DNA of 64,000 nt from Verpa conica (Eukaryota > Ascomycota > Pezizomycetes > Pezizales > Morchellaceae), in assembly GCA_033030425.1 (NCBI GenBank), contig JAUFSD010000001.1, positions 2,046,001 through 2,110,000 on the forward strand, in the 5' to 3' direction. The number at the start of each line of letters is the position of its first letter. Position 1 is the first letter of the stretch. Under the pieces are notes generated by a model. It did not search any database. It saw only the letters and a program-made list of their open reading frames with translations, and was not told where the DNA came from. Shown piece after piece: positions 1 to 10,985 of the stretch. The position numbers and the translations under genes are program-made.

Positions 1-95
1 ACATGGTTCTCGTGCATTGTGTATTGCCCCTCGATGGTTTATATTCTATCAGTCAATGGACTCGGCTAACAAACAACTCATAAGCTTAAATAAAA

Positions 96-2240
96 ATGAA
101 CAAATCATCCCTTGAACACAGGATGCTGAATCCTAGTTTTTTTGTCCCAGAAACATCCAAAGACTTTCCTGCTGGGACAATTGTTCTTCAGAGTGAATAT
201 CTCACCTTACCAAAGGATAGCAAGTATGGGATTCCTGGTATCTTTCAACTCACAGTCGACGAAAATCTGCTTCATAGTCCATCATACAACCTAGTTGCCA
301 AAGGAATATCGTTTGCAGGGCATGAAATCGTCCGCTGCATCATCATTCCAACTTCAGATATCACCACTATCCCTTGTAATCTCGATAATTTTAACGACAT
401 CAACGAGGGTAGATTCTCAATCGAGAAGACAAGGTACATCTTAAATTCTTTCAAAGATGACTCTTCTACCATAAGGTCTGGTTTGTTTACGAGGATCAAG
501 CTTGGTCTCGTGCTCCGAAGCGCAAGAGACTTGACTCAAAGGTTTCAGATTGATGGTGCTGTCTTGCTAGACCCTAAGCTTTCGAGTAGATTTCCATTTG
601 AAGGCAGGCCGGTCTGCTTACTTGGGATGGACTTTATCACAAAGTATCCTTATCTCTTATATGTACCGAGGCCCGATTCTTCTGGGGCGATGGATTTTAT
701 GATTGCAAGGGACCCATTTGCCTCCAGATCTTACAGTGTCAACGAGCAGTTTTACAAGACCGTTATTGTTCATGTCGATGGGCACCATGACAAAGATACA
801 GGAAAGATTGGATGCGGTATTTTCTTCAAATCCGGCTCCGTCTTCAATATGTTATCAGGTGTGAGCAAGTATGATAGTTCCGGCAACAAACATGTGACAA
901 AATTAAAAGAGCGCGGTATCCTAATGGCTATTATTAAGGCTCTTCATGTAGTTCGCAACTTTCCTGTAGGCCGCGACTTTAGGGGCGTGATTATCAGAAG
1001 TACAGACCCTACCATCGCTAGGTTGATGGCAGTGACACAAGTTACTATGAGGAGTGTTTTCACAGATTCAAAGAAAAATGGGGAGGGTGGCTTTGATCCC
1101 ATGGAAGGAGGGTACTATTATCCTACGGCTAATAGGGATTTGATGCTGTACTTCTGCCATACATTCCTTCAAAAGGAGCTTAGATTCAAGGTAACCTTCG
1201 AGGACTCAGAGAATTGTGGCGAGGCACGAGCAGCAAATATACTTGCTATTGCTGCATCTCAAATGGAAGAGTTTTTCATAGCAAAAAAAGCTAATGGTCT
1301 TATCGACAAAGGTTCATCCTTCCTCCAAGCTCAACTCAGAGAAAAGAATAAAGCTGCTTGTCCCGATATCACTTCCTTGGAAAATCGCGCTATATTAGAG
1401 GAGAGCTCTCTATATATTGGTCTTGGACTTGACGGATATTTTAATATCCAGCAGAAGAAAGCCCATGAAGTGATGGAAGCTGCAGATTTGGTAGGTGTAA
1501 ACCCCGAAGTCGCAGCACATAAACCCCTAGATGTACTTTCGAGTGAGGGCCCTGGTTTTAGCTCAAAAGGAACCGATTCAAAGAAAAAAATTGAGATGGA
1601 TATGAACACGGTCGATAAAAGGAGGGTCCTTGTGAAGAAAATGGATGCGACCGCTAGTACGAAACAGATCGTTGAAAATATTTTTGATAAGGGATTGGGG
1701 TCACATAAGGGTCAGATTTACAGAGACAGTCGAATTCCTATGAGAGGAATAGATGCAGGCCTGGTATTTTTCAAACCAGAATTAGGATACCATCATGAAG
1801 TACAAATAGATGGTCCGGTGTTTAAGAGAACGGAAAAGAAGATCTATAGAGAAGCAAAAACCCAAATTTCCAAGGCCAAAAAGGAAGGACAGTATAAGTA
1901 TGAGTCTGCTGAAGAACAAATGATAACTCGAATTTCTCAGATCAATGATGAGGACCTGGAGAAGCATAAAAACATTACTAAGGAAACCAATGCCAAGCTT
2001 ACTGCAACTAGAGTTGAATTCAACAGGAAGCGCGAGCTCATTGTGAGTGAAACAAGAACTAAGATTGAAATAATTAAATCAGAAGTTTCTCGGAGTCTTG
2101 AGCTGGCTGAGTGGAAGGCCCTCGAGGAGAATGGGAGAAGGGATCGAGCTATCTCAAAAGGAAAAGTAACTGGGGTGGTAAATGGTAAAACCAGAAAGTT
2201 TCAGCCACCCGTGACCGATTACTATTCTGAGTCTGAGTGA
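96..2240 (+). CDS. RNase H-fold protein of unknown function, 714 aa, single exon
   Basis: I do not recognise a named family, but residues about 221-390 read as an RNase H-like fold. A beta-strand carries the first acidic residue (IVHVDGH, D228), a helix carries E272 (KERGILMAIIKAL), and a strand ends in D304 (VIIRSTD). A final helix, GEARAANILA (375-384), resembles the NExADxLA helix, but N381 stands where the last catalytic Asp is expected. Activity is therefore doubtful. Residues about 600-690 are highly charged and helical, probably coiled coil, followed by a basic tail. There is no reverse transcriptase or integrase region, so it is not an obvious retroelement polyprotein. The ATG follows an A-rich leader only 95 bases from the window edge, so the promoter is outside. 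Similar lone RNase H-like proteins are common in fungi (general knowledge); the role here is unknown. Confidence 0.75.
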   Translation: MNKSSLEHRMLNPSFFVPETSKDFPAGTIVLQSEYLTLPKDSKYGIPGIFQLTVDENLLHSPSYNLVAKGISFAGHEIVRCIIIPTSDITTIPCNLDNFNDINEGRFSIEKTRYILNSFKDDSSTIRSGLFTRIKLGLVLRSARDLTQRFQIDGAVLLDPKLSSRFPFEGRPVCLLGMDFITKYPYLLYVPRPDSSGAMDFMIARDPFASRSYSVNEQFYKTVIVHVDGHHDKDTGKIGCGIFFKSGSVFNMLSGVSKYDSSGNKHVTKLKERGILMAIIKALHVVRNFPVGRDFRGVIIRSTDPTIARLMAVTQVTMRSVFTDSKKNGEGGFDPMEGGYYYPTANRDLMLYFCHTFLQKELRFKVTFEDSENCGEARAANILAIAASQMEEFFIAKKANGLIDKGSSFLQAQLREKNKAACPDITSLENRAILEESSLYIGLGLDGYFNIQQKKAHEVMEAADLVGVNPEVAAHKPLDVLSSEGPGFSSKGTDSKKKIEMDMNTVDKRRVLVKKMDATASTKQIVENIFDKGLGSHKGQIYRDSRIPMRGIDAGLVFFKPELGYHHEVQIDGPVFKRTEKKIYREAKTQISKAKKEGQYKYESAEEQMITRISQINDEDLEKHKNITKETNAKLTATRVEFNRKRELIVSETRTKIEIIKSEVSRSLELAEWKALEENGRRDRAISKGKVTGVVNGKTRKFQPPVTDYYSESE

Positions 2241-5200
2241 TTTAATAACAAAACTGTTACTTGTGGTTCGAGACTTAGCACTGATGTGGAGGAACTATAT
2301 GTTGGGGGAGATTACTGCTAAACTTTTTTGCCGTATCATACCTGTCACTGTGGGTCTGGTAGCTTATTTCTAGCTTCTGATACTCCTCTAAAGGAATTTA
2401 GAGAGGAATTTGTTATGGGCATCCTGTTAAAATACCCATGTGTATTTGTGGTATCGGAGGAGTACCATAGCCTTTGGGTTCCATGTACTTATGATTAATT
2501 CATTCATTATGGTATCAGAGGAAAATTCTATGATAATTTCCCCAACACTCGAGTGCGTAAAGTAGAGAAGTTTCAAAATATCATAGCCGGGGACCATTCC
2601 CCACAAAAATATTTATAGTTGGTCGTTTACTAGACTGTAATTATATATATGTACGTATATATACCTATAATGTATGTATTTATTTACTAGAAATACACTT
2701 AGTATCCTAACTATAGCCTCTGCTCTAGACTATAAGCGGCTATGGATAATTATTCAAGAATTTTGACTCTAGTGAATATCTCATAAAATTTATTTTTGAT
2801 TTTATCACCTAAACAACAGTAGGAATTACATAGATAGGGATCTAAATTTTTAAAAAAAAAACTATGATAAATAGACTTAGCTGTCCCTTTGTACCGTACT
2901 ATAATCCTCAAACCACATAGCGGCGTGCTCTAGAGCAGAATTAATCTGTAATAGACATCAGGAAACAGTCAATGTAGATATATGGTGACTTTCAGCTAGG
3001 ATAAAGTTGCTCATACTGACAACATGGACGAAAAAAACCCTGTTGGTGAATATTACTTGCATGGAAGCGAGATCTGACACCCAGCCTAATAAATATGCAG
3101 TTAGTTCCAGCCGCCCCCATAGAAACATGATACTGGGAGAACGTCTCGATAGCCGACGCCTAAATATGGATTCGGAATTTTGAACCCCGAAAGAAGAAAA
3201 GGAAATGTAGTACCAAGATTTCAACTACTCGCGTCAGGGGTGAAGTATTGGGACAGGCCAGGCTGTCACGGATCTGAGCGGCCACAGTTTTGCTCTGTTG
3301 CTACCACCGTGCTTCACTGTTTTTTGTTGTGTTTTATTGCGTCACGTATCTGTGCAATCGTTATATTTCCCTTTTAGGTGTCCCAATAATTCAACCTTGA
3401 CGCGAGTACATGTATGAACACGAGTCCAGTCGTTTAGCGCACAAGACGTCAAGATCCAGCTAGGCAAGCCTCGTGGCAAACAAAGCTAGAAAAAAATGAT
3501 AAAAATAGTTTTATAACGGCTGTCTACCAGTGGGCCCGATAACATTCCCTTATAAGGCACGCGAAACTCCTAAGCATACCCCCCTTTAAATCAGAAACCA
3601 AGCTCAAGAGCTCTTACTTCAACAGTCAGAGTCTAAACCATTCTGCCCCCTAAGAAGGAGAAGGTAGACTTTGTGAAAATCCTTTGGTTAATTTGAGAAG
3701 GGGATAAATCAGTCACCAAAGTTCTATCCAAGGGTTCGCAGCACCCTCCTCAAGTGATTCTACATAGTATCTATCGGCAAGCACCCGAGCCTTATGGTGG
3801 TAACAAGATTTTGCCTACCCTAAAAAGGGGTACGTATATGTTATTCCACGGCTACATTATCGAGATGTTTGGCCCTGGAAACAAATACACCTTGAAAACG
3901 CAGGAGTAGATTAGGCAGTCGCATCCATTAGGCCTGCTTCTAGATGCAAAAAGCCAGATTGTTAGCTTGTAATTCTTTGTAAGCCTAGACATCTCACCTA
4001 ACTAGGGGTAGGCTGCTATAGCCTGCATAGGGCCTAACATCCGAGTAAGTGTCTGAAATAGCAGAAAATATAAAGTTAAGGTATTGAACTCTGGCCCCAC
4101 GCAGTAATCTCTCCTTTACCACCTATGCTTCAAGTTGACTTAGGAATTGGACTGGTACTAGTTATCCGCGCTTCCTCTGGGCTAACTTAGATGTCGACAG
4201 TTGAGTTTTTAATAGTTATTTAGCACTACTATATACGTTGGACAAGCAAGAATATATTTCCCTATGCACGCTGTTGTAGCCATACACAGGATGGACCAAG
4301 TGGAAATCCGAAAGCCTTACGAGAAGACCAGGGCTTGTACTAACCCGAAGCCAAGAATATCGTGGGACTGTCTGTGCTGGACGATCAAAGTATTTTGACT
4401 CTTAGCCCCGGTGAGCACCATGTGATGCTTTGACTATATGTAGAATTGATACATGTGCTTACCGGTATCTCCGCTCTCTAGCCTGCCGGAGATAGATTGC
4501 ATGAAGTAAAAAATAATTTTTATGTATGGAAAACGGTGTCAATTGTGATTAATTGTGTTTTCATAAAAAGAAATAAGAGGAAAAGGCGTTATTCTTCTCT
4601 GCGGATAGCATTTCCTTGGGGCTAGCAAAAGTTAACTCTGACAAACCTTGTATTTGATGATACGTAAGATACATATACATGTAGGTTCGAAGTTGTTTCG
4701 AATTCGGACTCAGTCAGTCTGAAAAGAGAATACAACGCAGGAAAGCGTCAAGCGCAGAAAGCCTCCGGCGGCTCTCCATTGACATTTGTTTGCAAAGCTT
4801 TCATGAGTGTAGCGACCATGCAGGTCGATCGGCAAGTTGGACCCTTTTAATTTTCAGTCGTTAAGGGCTGCGGACGCTGTGCGTATTTCGCCACGTTTTC
4901 CGAGACAGCAAGCCCCTGACCCATGCCACATACACAAAGCAGGCTAGGTGACCAAACCCCAGGGTTTGGATATAACTCCCTTCGCCTTTCCTGCCTGCTT
5001 CCCTCCAACACTCGTGCAATTATTTCTGGCGTTGACGGTTCCCTTTCAGTCCGTTGAATAGCTTCGCTACCCTTCCTCTCCTCAATTGTGGTGCTGGTCT
5101 CCTCTTCCTCGTTCGCTCGCTTCCCTGTCAACAATAAAGAACCCAATAAACAGCTCCCGGCGTTTCACCATCTTGCTCGCTCAGCCCATCACCTTCCGTA

Positions 5201-5425
5201 TCTCGGCAAAGCTCACTTCCGCCACGCTATAAACCACCCCTTATTAGACACCGCCTCGTGCTTGTTTCCTCTTCTCCACTTCCAACCCTTCACAAACTCT
5301 ACACCGATCGTATTCTCAGAACACGCTCGGCTACGGAATCATTTTTCTGTCTTGTACCCGCTCTATTTACTACATGCCTCGCTCGCTTGAGTCTTCTACA
5401 CCTATGATTGTTAGTTCCCCGCTTT
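2241..5425. other. Gene-poor AT-rich stretch
   Basis: No supportable gene. Open frames are short and lack splice-supported extension. It contains one copy of the short tailed insertion (2449-2522). The last 600 bases become pyrimidine-rich and probably form the promoter and leader of the small gene starting at 5426. Confidence 0.5.
2449..2522 (+). repeat. Short tailed insertion, copy A, with 13-bp direct repeats
   Basis: A 48-base insert (2462-2509) lies between TGGTATCGGAGGA (2449-2461) and TGGTATCAGAGGA (2510-2522), which match at 12 of 13 positions. The insert ends with the shared core GTACTTATGATTAATTCATT followed by another CATTA. The same core occurs at 15525-15564 and 62510-62536 (minus strand), and in a diverged form at 47929-47967. 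Direct repeats around a sequence with a simple-repeat tail are the mark of target-primed retroposition. Confidence 0.65.
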
Positions 5426-5770
5426 ATGGCCCGTCTGGTTTTAAACTTCTCCGCTCCGCAGCCCTTTCTTCACAAGTTCTTTGCTTATATCTTTCTATAG
5501 TCCAAGAGAGATACCCGTCGGTTCTCGACTTACACCACTGCTTCCTCTGACCCATCTATTTCTGGCTCGGAAAAGGCAGCATTCTTTGAAATCGAGGATG
5601 GCCTACGTAGGATGGAAGATAGGCGGTTGATGAGCCAACGATTCGTGCCCAGTGAGCAGAAAAGTGAAATGATCTCGAAGTTGGCCTTAGGTGCCAAGCT
5701 GGAGAGGGCATTAAGGTGGAGGATGGACAAGCAAGATGCTGTTGCCAGGCCGCGGGCGAAGACTGGTTAA
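5426..5770 (+). CDS. Small conserved fungal protein, about 93 aa, two exons
   Basis: Exon 1 is 5426-5437 (four codons, M-A-R-L). The intron is 5438-5500, GT..TAG. Exon 2 is 5501-5770. The product begins MARLSKRDTRRFSTY, a short basic and hydroxylated leader that could target mitochondria, and continues with a charged helical region (FFEIEDGLRRMEDRRLMSQR, then FVPSEQKSEMISKLALGAKL and ERALRWRMDKQDAVARP). From memory this helical block resembles a small conserved Pezizomycotina protein of unknown function. The exon 2 frame is clear; the tiny first exon is the best-fitting start but its donor (CTG|GTTTTA) is weak. A minus-strand frame over the same bases is a shadow. Confidence 0.55.
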
Positions 5771-7321
5771 ATTATCGAGAGATATGGGGGATTGCATTCG
5801 ACCCTTGGGTTAGAAAGGTTTATGGAGGTGGTGTGGAAATTGTTTTATGGCACAAATCAGCGAACGCAACATACGTATCAATTGTGTGACCGTCCATTCA
5901 GTTGCCCTAGAACTTTCTGATGGACTGTTATTGTGTACTGTTGGGAGAGTCTTGCAAAGAGTCATTTTTTACGCTATAGGGTGGGTATATTTGTTGGTGT
6001 TTGTTCATAGTTGGTGGAGCCCGCAAGACTTCTCTTATGTTTTCTTCTTATTTAGGGATATCTTCGTTTTTTCCTTTTCCTTTTCCTTAATGACCTACTT
6101 TTTTGGCATATTCTCGGATTTTTTTCCCTTTCAGTTTGGTGGTGTGGTGGTGCACGATTATGTGGTTGACTGGAAAATTTGTTGATCTGTACCCTTTGGT
6201 CCGCATATAGGCTCGATTTGTAGGATCTTTTCTTGATCTGCCAAAATGTGGGGTAAAGGGGAGGTTGCAGATTATCTTCGGCTACATGAAAGAGTGCACA
6301 CTACAATGTTCCGCTCATGTATCGGTTACGAGTTCCTTTGCCTGCGTTTTCTTACGTTCTATGACATGTGCTACCACTTGGTTGTAAACGTTTTCGTGCA
6401 TCATTTTCGCTGGAGTTTCTCTAGGACTAGTTTAAGGCAACCCTTTTTCATTATGCTTCATTTTCTTGGCTTAGAGCTGGTGATAGGATAAACGTCTTGA
6501 AATCTTTATAATGACATATCGAAAAAAACGTCTTGGCACCTGATTCGCTATACTAAGCGAAAAAAGTATTTTCTAGTTGGGTGCGGATCCCTGTGACTGT
6601 AGTCGTTGGAGGATGTCCAGCAAACACGCAAGTAAGAAAGCAGTGAGGCCTGAAGCCTAATTGAATTCTTGTAGAATATTTTTAGGTTTATATGGTGGGC
6701 CTGTATTGTGACGATTCATTTTGCTTTTTATTCATTTTGCTGTAACTTTAAAGTAGTTTGTGCGGGAAAGGACCGGCTGCACTAAGTAGCCCCACTCAAG
6801 GGAAGCCTTTTTTTTTCCCAGTCCTCTTCACAACACCATCACTCCCACAGGTCTCGCCTCTTTCTCTTTCTCTCCACATCCTCTCAAATTTCATCATCAA
6901 ACAACCAACCTGTTCCCTCTTGAAATCTCCGTCGGTTTCTCCTTTATCTCTTTATCCTCTCCCATCAGATCACCACCTCTCCTACTTAACTGAGTCCTCT
7001 TTTTCAATTTTCCTCAGCTTTTGGCTCTTCTTTCCCTTCTTTCCTCTTGTCTTTTTCTTAGATACGCCCACTAGGCACTGGCCTTGAATCCTCTCCTAAC
7101 AATACAAATCACCTGGTATAGGTAAGACTGCTTTTACCTGATCTTATCTCCTTCTTAGTTTGGCCCCTCGATATCTGACGTCGTCTCCCCTCTGACCATA
7201 TACATCCCTGTAGTGGGGCCTTTCTATATAGTTTTTACACGGTCCTCCTTCATCCTCGTGCTACTGCTTACGATCAATACCTTTGTTTCAGGCAAACACA
7301 TTTCTCCTATAAAAGTCAATC
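5771..7321. other. Intergenic region and leader of the Bre5/G3BP gene
   Basis: No gene supported. From about 6790 the sequence is strongly CT-rich, typical of a highly expressed fungal promoter or leader. A probable 5' UTR intron runs from about GTAAGACTG (7121) to the CAG at 7291, just before the ATG at 7322. Confidence 0.45.
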
Positions 7322-9251
7322 ATGGCGTCTACTCAACCCTCAGCTGCCAATACCAATGGTAGCTATCTACAGCAGGCGGACCCCCAGTCCTTCCAAACAA
7401 ACTCCTCTTCTGCAGCACCCGTGCCCAACTACCAGACGCAAGGCGGTGCTCAGCAGTCACCTGCGAATCCTGAGTCTGTTCCAAAGGATGAAGTTGGTTG
7501 GTATTTCGTAGAACAATATTACACTACCCTAAATAAGACTCCGGAACGTCTTCATGTAAGTTTGGATTTCGTGGTTGTTGGTGGGAGTAGGTTGTACTGA
7601 CCGCACGGCCTCTCGTAGCTATTTTATAACAAGAAGTCCTCATTTGTTTGGGGTACGGAAGGGGAGCTTCTACAACTTGCCACTGGTCGACAGGTAAATA
7701 GCCTTTCTCTATTTTGAGTTTAAGCAATTACTAGTACTAATTTTCTGCAGGCCATCCAAGAAAAAATACAGTCTTATGAATTCAAGGACTGCAAAGTCCG
7801 TGTTTCTAATGTTGACTCTCAGGCCTCCGCAGACAATGGTATCGTCATCCAAGTTCTTGGAGAGATGAGCAACAATAGTTTGCCGAACCGCAAGTTCTCG
7901 CAGACCTTTTTCCTTGCAGAACAGCCTAATGGTTATTACGTATTGAACGACATCTTCCGTTACTTGAAAGATGATGAAGATACGGAAGAGGGCGAGGATT
8001 ACGATTCCGGAGAGGACATTTTAGACGATCCTGCTGTAGAAGCTGTTGTTAGCGAAGCTGTTGCAATTGCTGTCGAGGAATTGGTCGAGGCCGTTGAAGC
8101 CGTTGAGGCCGCGGAGGATATGTCCACTAAGGAAACGACTAAGACTGAGATTGAGATTGAGGGTGAAAAAATTAAGATCGAGGAAACCGTGACTATTGAA
8201 CCAGCTCTTCCTGTTCCTGAACCTCAAGGAGCCCCGTCCTCGGTCAACGGGAATCCTCAGTCTGTTAACGGGGATAATCCTATTGAGCCAGAGCACAAGC
8301 CAGAATTGGAGGCAGAGCCAGAGCCGGAACCGGAACCAGAGCCTCAGGTCGAGGAACCTATTGTTTCTACTCCACCAGCTCCTATTGTCGAAGCCGTGCC
8401 TCCCGTTGCTACTCCTCAGGCTGAAGAGAAGAAGGCAGCCCCACCACCCGTGAAGGAGCCTGAACGTGCCCAAACTCCGGTAGCAGTTCCAAAACCAGCA
8501 CCAGTCCCAGCACCAGTCCCAGCCAAGCCAAAAACTTGGGCTGGTCTTCTTGCAGGCGCTAAACCCCAATCTCCAGCTCCGGCTGTCCAAATTGCTACCA
8601 CCCAAACTGCCCAGGCTCAACCACTACCCAATCAATCTGCCTCTGCCTCTGCCTCTGCCCCTACTTCCAACGCTCCTACAACACCTAGTAGTGGGTCTCA
8701 GTGGCAGACAGCCGATAACAAACGTTCTCGAGTAACTTCCGTCGCGGCCAATGCTACTGCTAGTCCAACCGTCGCCACTGCCAGATATGTTTCCGAATCT
8801 ATTAGTACACAGGCATTGAAGGAGACCTTTTCAAAATTCGGTCAGCTAAAACGATGTGAAATCAGCCGACCAAAGGTATTTCCCATTAGAGCTGTCTAGT
8901 ACCAAAGATACTAACCCTGTTCTCTAGAATATTGCTACTATTGAGTTCGAAACCCCTACGGCATTCACTGCTGCTATTACTGCTAACCCACACAAAATTG
9001 GTGATGCTACCATTAACATTGAAGAACGCCGCCGTCCTACCACTGGTTCTGGTTCTGGAAGTCGTGGTCCTGTTGCCGGTAGAGATTCTCGGCCCAGCAG
9101 TCAGAATGGGCGTGGGGGATACCAACCACGCGAGGGGGGGGTTAGGGGTGAAGGTCGTGGAGGTGTTACTGGAGGAAGAGGGGGGAGGGGAGGGTACTAT
9201 CCTCCAAGGGGAGGATCTAAGACTGGCAGCACACCTACTGGTCCCAATTAA
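7322..9251 (+). CDS. BRE5: Bre5/G3BP homologue: NTF2-like + RRM + RGG protein, 585 aa, four exons
   Basis: Exons 7322-7555, 7619-7693, 7751-8875 and 8928-9251, all joined in phase 0. The N-terminus is Q/N/S-rich. Residues about 55-178 form an NTF2-like domain (EVGWYFVEQYYTTLNK ... FYNKKSSFVWG ... FSQTFFLAEQPNGYYVLND). A long acidic and proline-rich linker with an EPEPEPEPEP run follows. A C-terminal RRM (about 445-500: ARYVSESISTQALKETFSKF, then IATIEFETPTAFTAAI) is split by the last intron. The tail is rich in RGG/GGR. This order is that of metazoan G3BP and yeast Bre5, the cofactor of the deubiquitinase Ubp3, acting in stress granules, ribophagy and COPII protein turnover. The fungal orthologue is sometimes called Nxt3. 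Intron 3 has a CTAAC branch point eight bases before its TAG. Exact symbol is by homology. Confidence 0.9.
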
Positions 9252-10985
9252 AGTAGCATGGGATTGCGATTTACAAGGAATGGTGAGTTCTTCCTTGTAT
9301 GCTAGCCCTTTAGTGCCTAATAGGCTTATAAACTTAGAAATCTAGAGTCATATTGGAATCAATAGCCTCTTTCTAAGGTGGCCTTGTGAGTTTGGTCATA
9401 AAATAGGAAGAAAAGTTATTTTGATATTCTTGGCTCTCTTTTTCGATCTTTCAAGTGCTTGAAACGAATCTCGTTTGTCCTCATTGCGTGGTAATGTTGA
9501 TTTCTTCCTTATTTTTATTTTTTTCCCCTTCGCTTTCACTGTCTATTCTTATTATTCCTGGTTTGTTTTTGGAAATATTGCGTTTTTCATATTTCAATTC
9601 ATTTTCTAAGCTTTATTTCAGTTGCAAACATTGTATTTGCTATTGACGGTGGGATCAAGTGCTCTACACGTAGGGAGATCTGGCGGGGAAAATTATGGGT
9701 GGAATGTATTCTTAAAATCATTGATAGGGACATGAAGTGGGAAAAATTTGTCTTGATTTTTTTTCGGATGGCTTTAGTGGTTGATCATTTTTTCAGTTTT
9801 GACTTTTCAGGGAGGTTTTTTCTGTGTTACCTACATGTTTGTCGTACTGCACCATGCTTCTAATTCCCGTTTGTATCAGTTTCCAGCTGCATTTCGATTC
9901 GGCTTGCTTTTCCCCCTCGCGTCCCCTTATCACTTCCGCCTCTATTCCCCATTAAAATATTCACTGATTGGTATTATGAATGTTTTCCTTTCCTTAATTT
10001 TTTGTTTTGTTTTATTTGAAAGGCAATCGTTGGGAAAGTAAGGACCGAAAATGTTGATGGAAGTAGATTTGGAAAATGGAAAACGGCGTATTTATTATTG
10101 GGTGCATGTAATCTCTGAAAAATGAACATAGCTTTACTAAATACATGTACTATATGTGTAGTATCGATGGATTCACCCTTGTATTCTAGTAAAATACACC
10201 TATCTATTACTTTTATTGCGCCTAGTAGCTCCTAGGGTTGAGTTTTACATCTTTTTTAAGCTGTAGAGAGCCGATGTGTTCCTCTATGTAGGAATTTGTA
10301 GGAGGGTTTTAAGGGATTTGCTTTTTTATGATAACCAAATTATAGGAGAGAAACAAGTTGGGGTGCATAATTGTGCATTATGATGTGCGGGGGATCTTAA
10401 TGCGGAGAGGTTCGGGCTAGTGCTCGTGGTGAATACTTGTGTCGCGAGCGTTGTCTCTATTTGTTCACTTTGGATGTGGGCTGCAGGTTGACACACCCCC
10501 GGTCCTGTGCTCTGCAACCCCTCTTGGGTCACAACACCACACCGCACCTGCCGTCAGTCAGGACATGCACTGTGAATACACAGGTTGCTCCTCACCCACC
10601 TCTCCACCTCCACCTACGCACTCATACGCACACGTTGCTCATCTCCCCTTTCTGCTCCACCTGTTTCCCTGCTACTACTGCTACTTCTGTTTCCCCTGCA
10701 GCCGCAGTTGGAATCCGTGAGCCTTCAGAGTAGAGTGCCTGGCCTATCGTTTCGCTCATCAGTTTGGGTAGACAGGGTTCTCGTAATTCGCGTGCCTCCG
10801 TACCTAGGAATACCATACTCGCCGGTTTATAGTTCCACGAGTTACAGTTTTTAGCTCTCTATCAGCTATCAGATAACTACCCCGCTATCGCAACACCTCA
10901 TAATATCTACCCCCTCCCCAAAGTCAGTACCTTAGCTCAGCTAGTTTTTATAATCAATAGCAATAGTCAGTTCTACTATCATCGC
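9252..10985. other. Intergenic: 3' UTR of Bre5 gene and promoter of septin-like gene
   Basis: T-rich sequence (9400-10040) with open frames that look like UTR noise. From 10470 to 10985 the DNA is rich in CAC and CT tracts and probably holds the promoter and leader of the next gene. No coding or RNA gene supported. Confidence 0.45.

Noticed and set aside
2297..2522. Ty1/copia LTR followed by a TGGTATCAGAG primer-binding site
   Set aside because: TGTTGGGG at 2300 and TGGTATCAGAG at 2510 look like an LTR and a tRNA-Met primer site. However, the latter is one half of a direct repeat with 2449-2461 that flanks a short insertion, and no second LTR or polyprotein exists.
5088..5390. 100-codon open frame before the small gene
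   Set aside because: Low-complexity CT-rich leader sequence with no coding character.
8021..8620. 199-codon minus-strand open frame
   Set aside because: Shadow of the acidic, proline-rich linker of the Bre5/G3BP gene.
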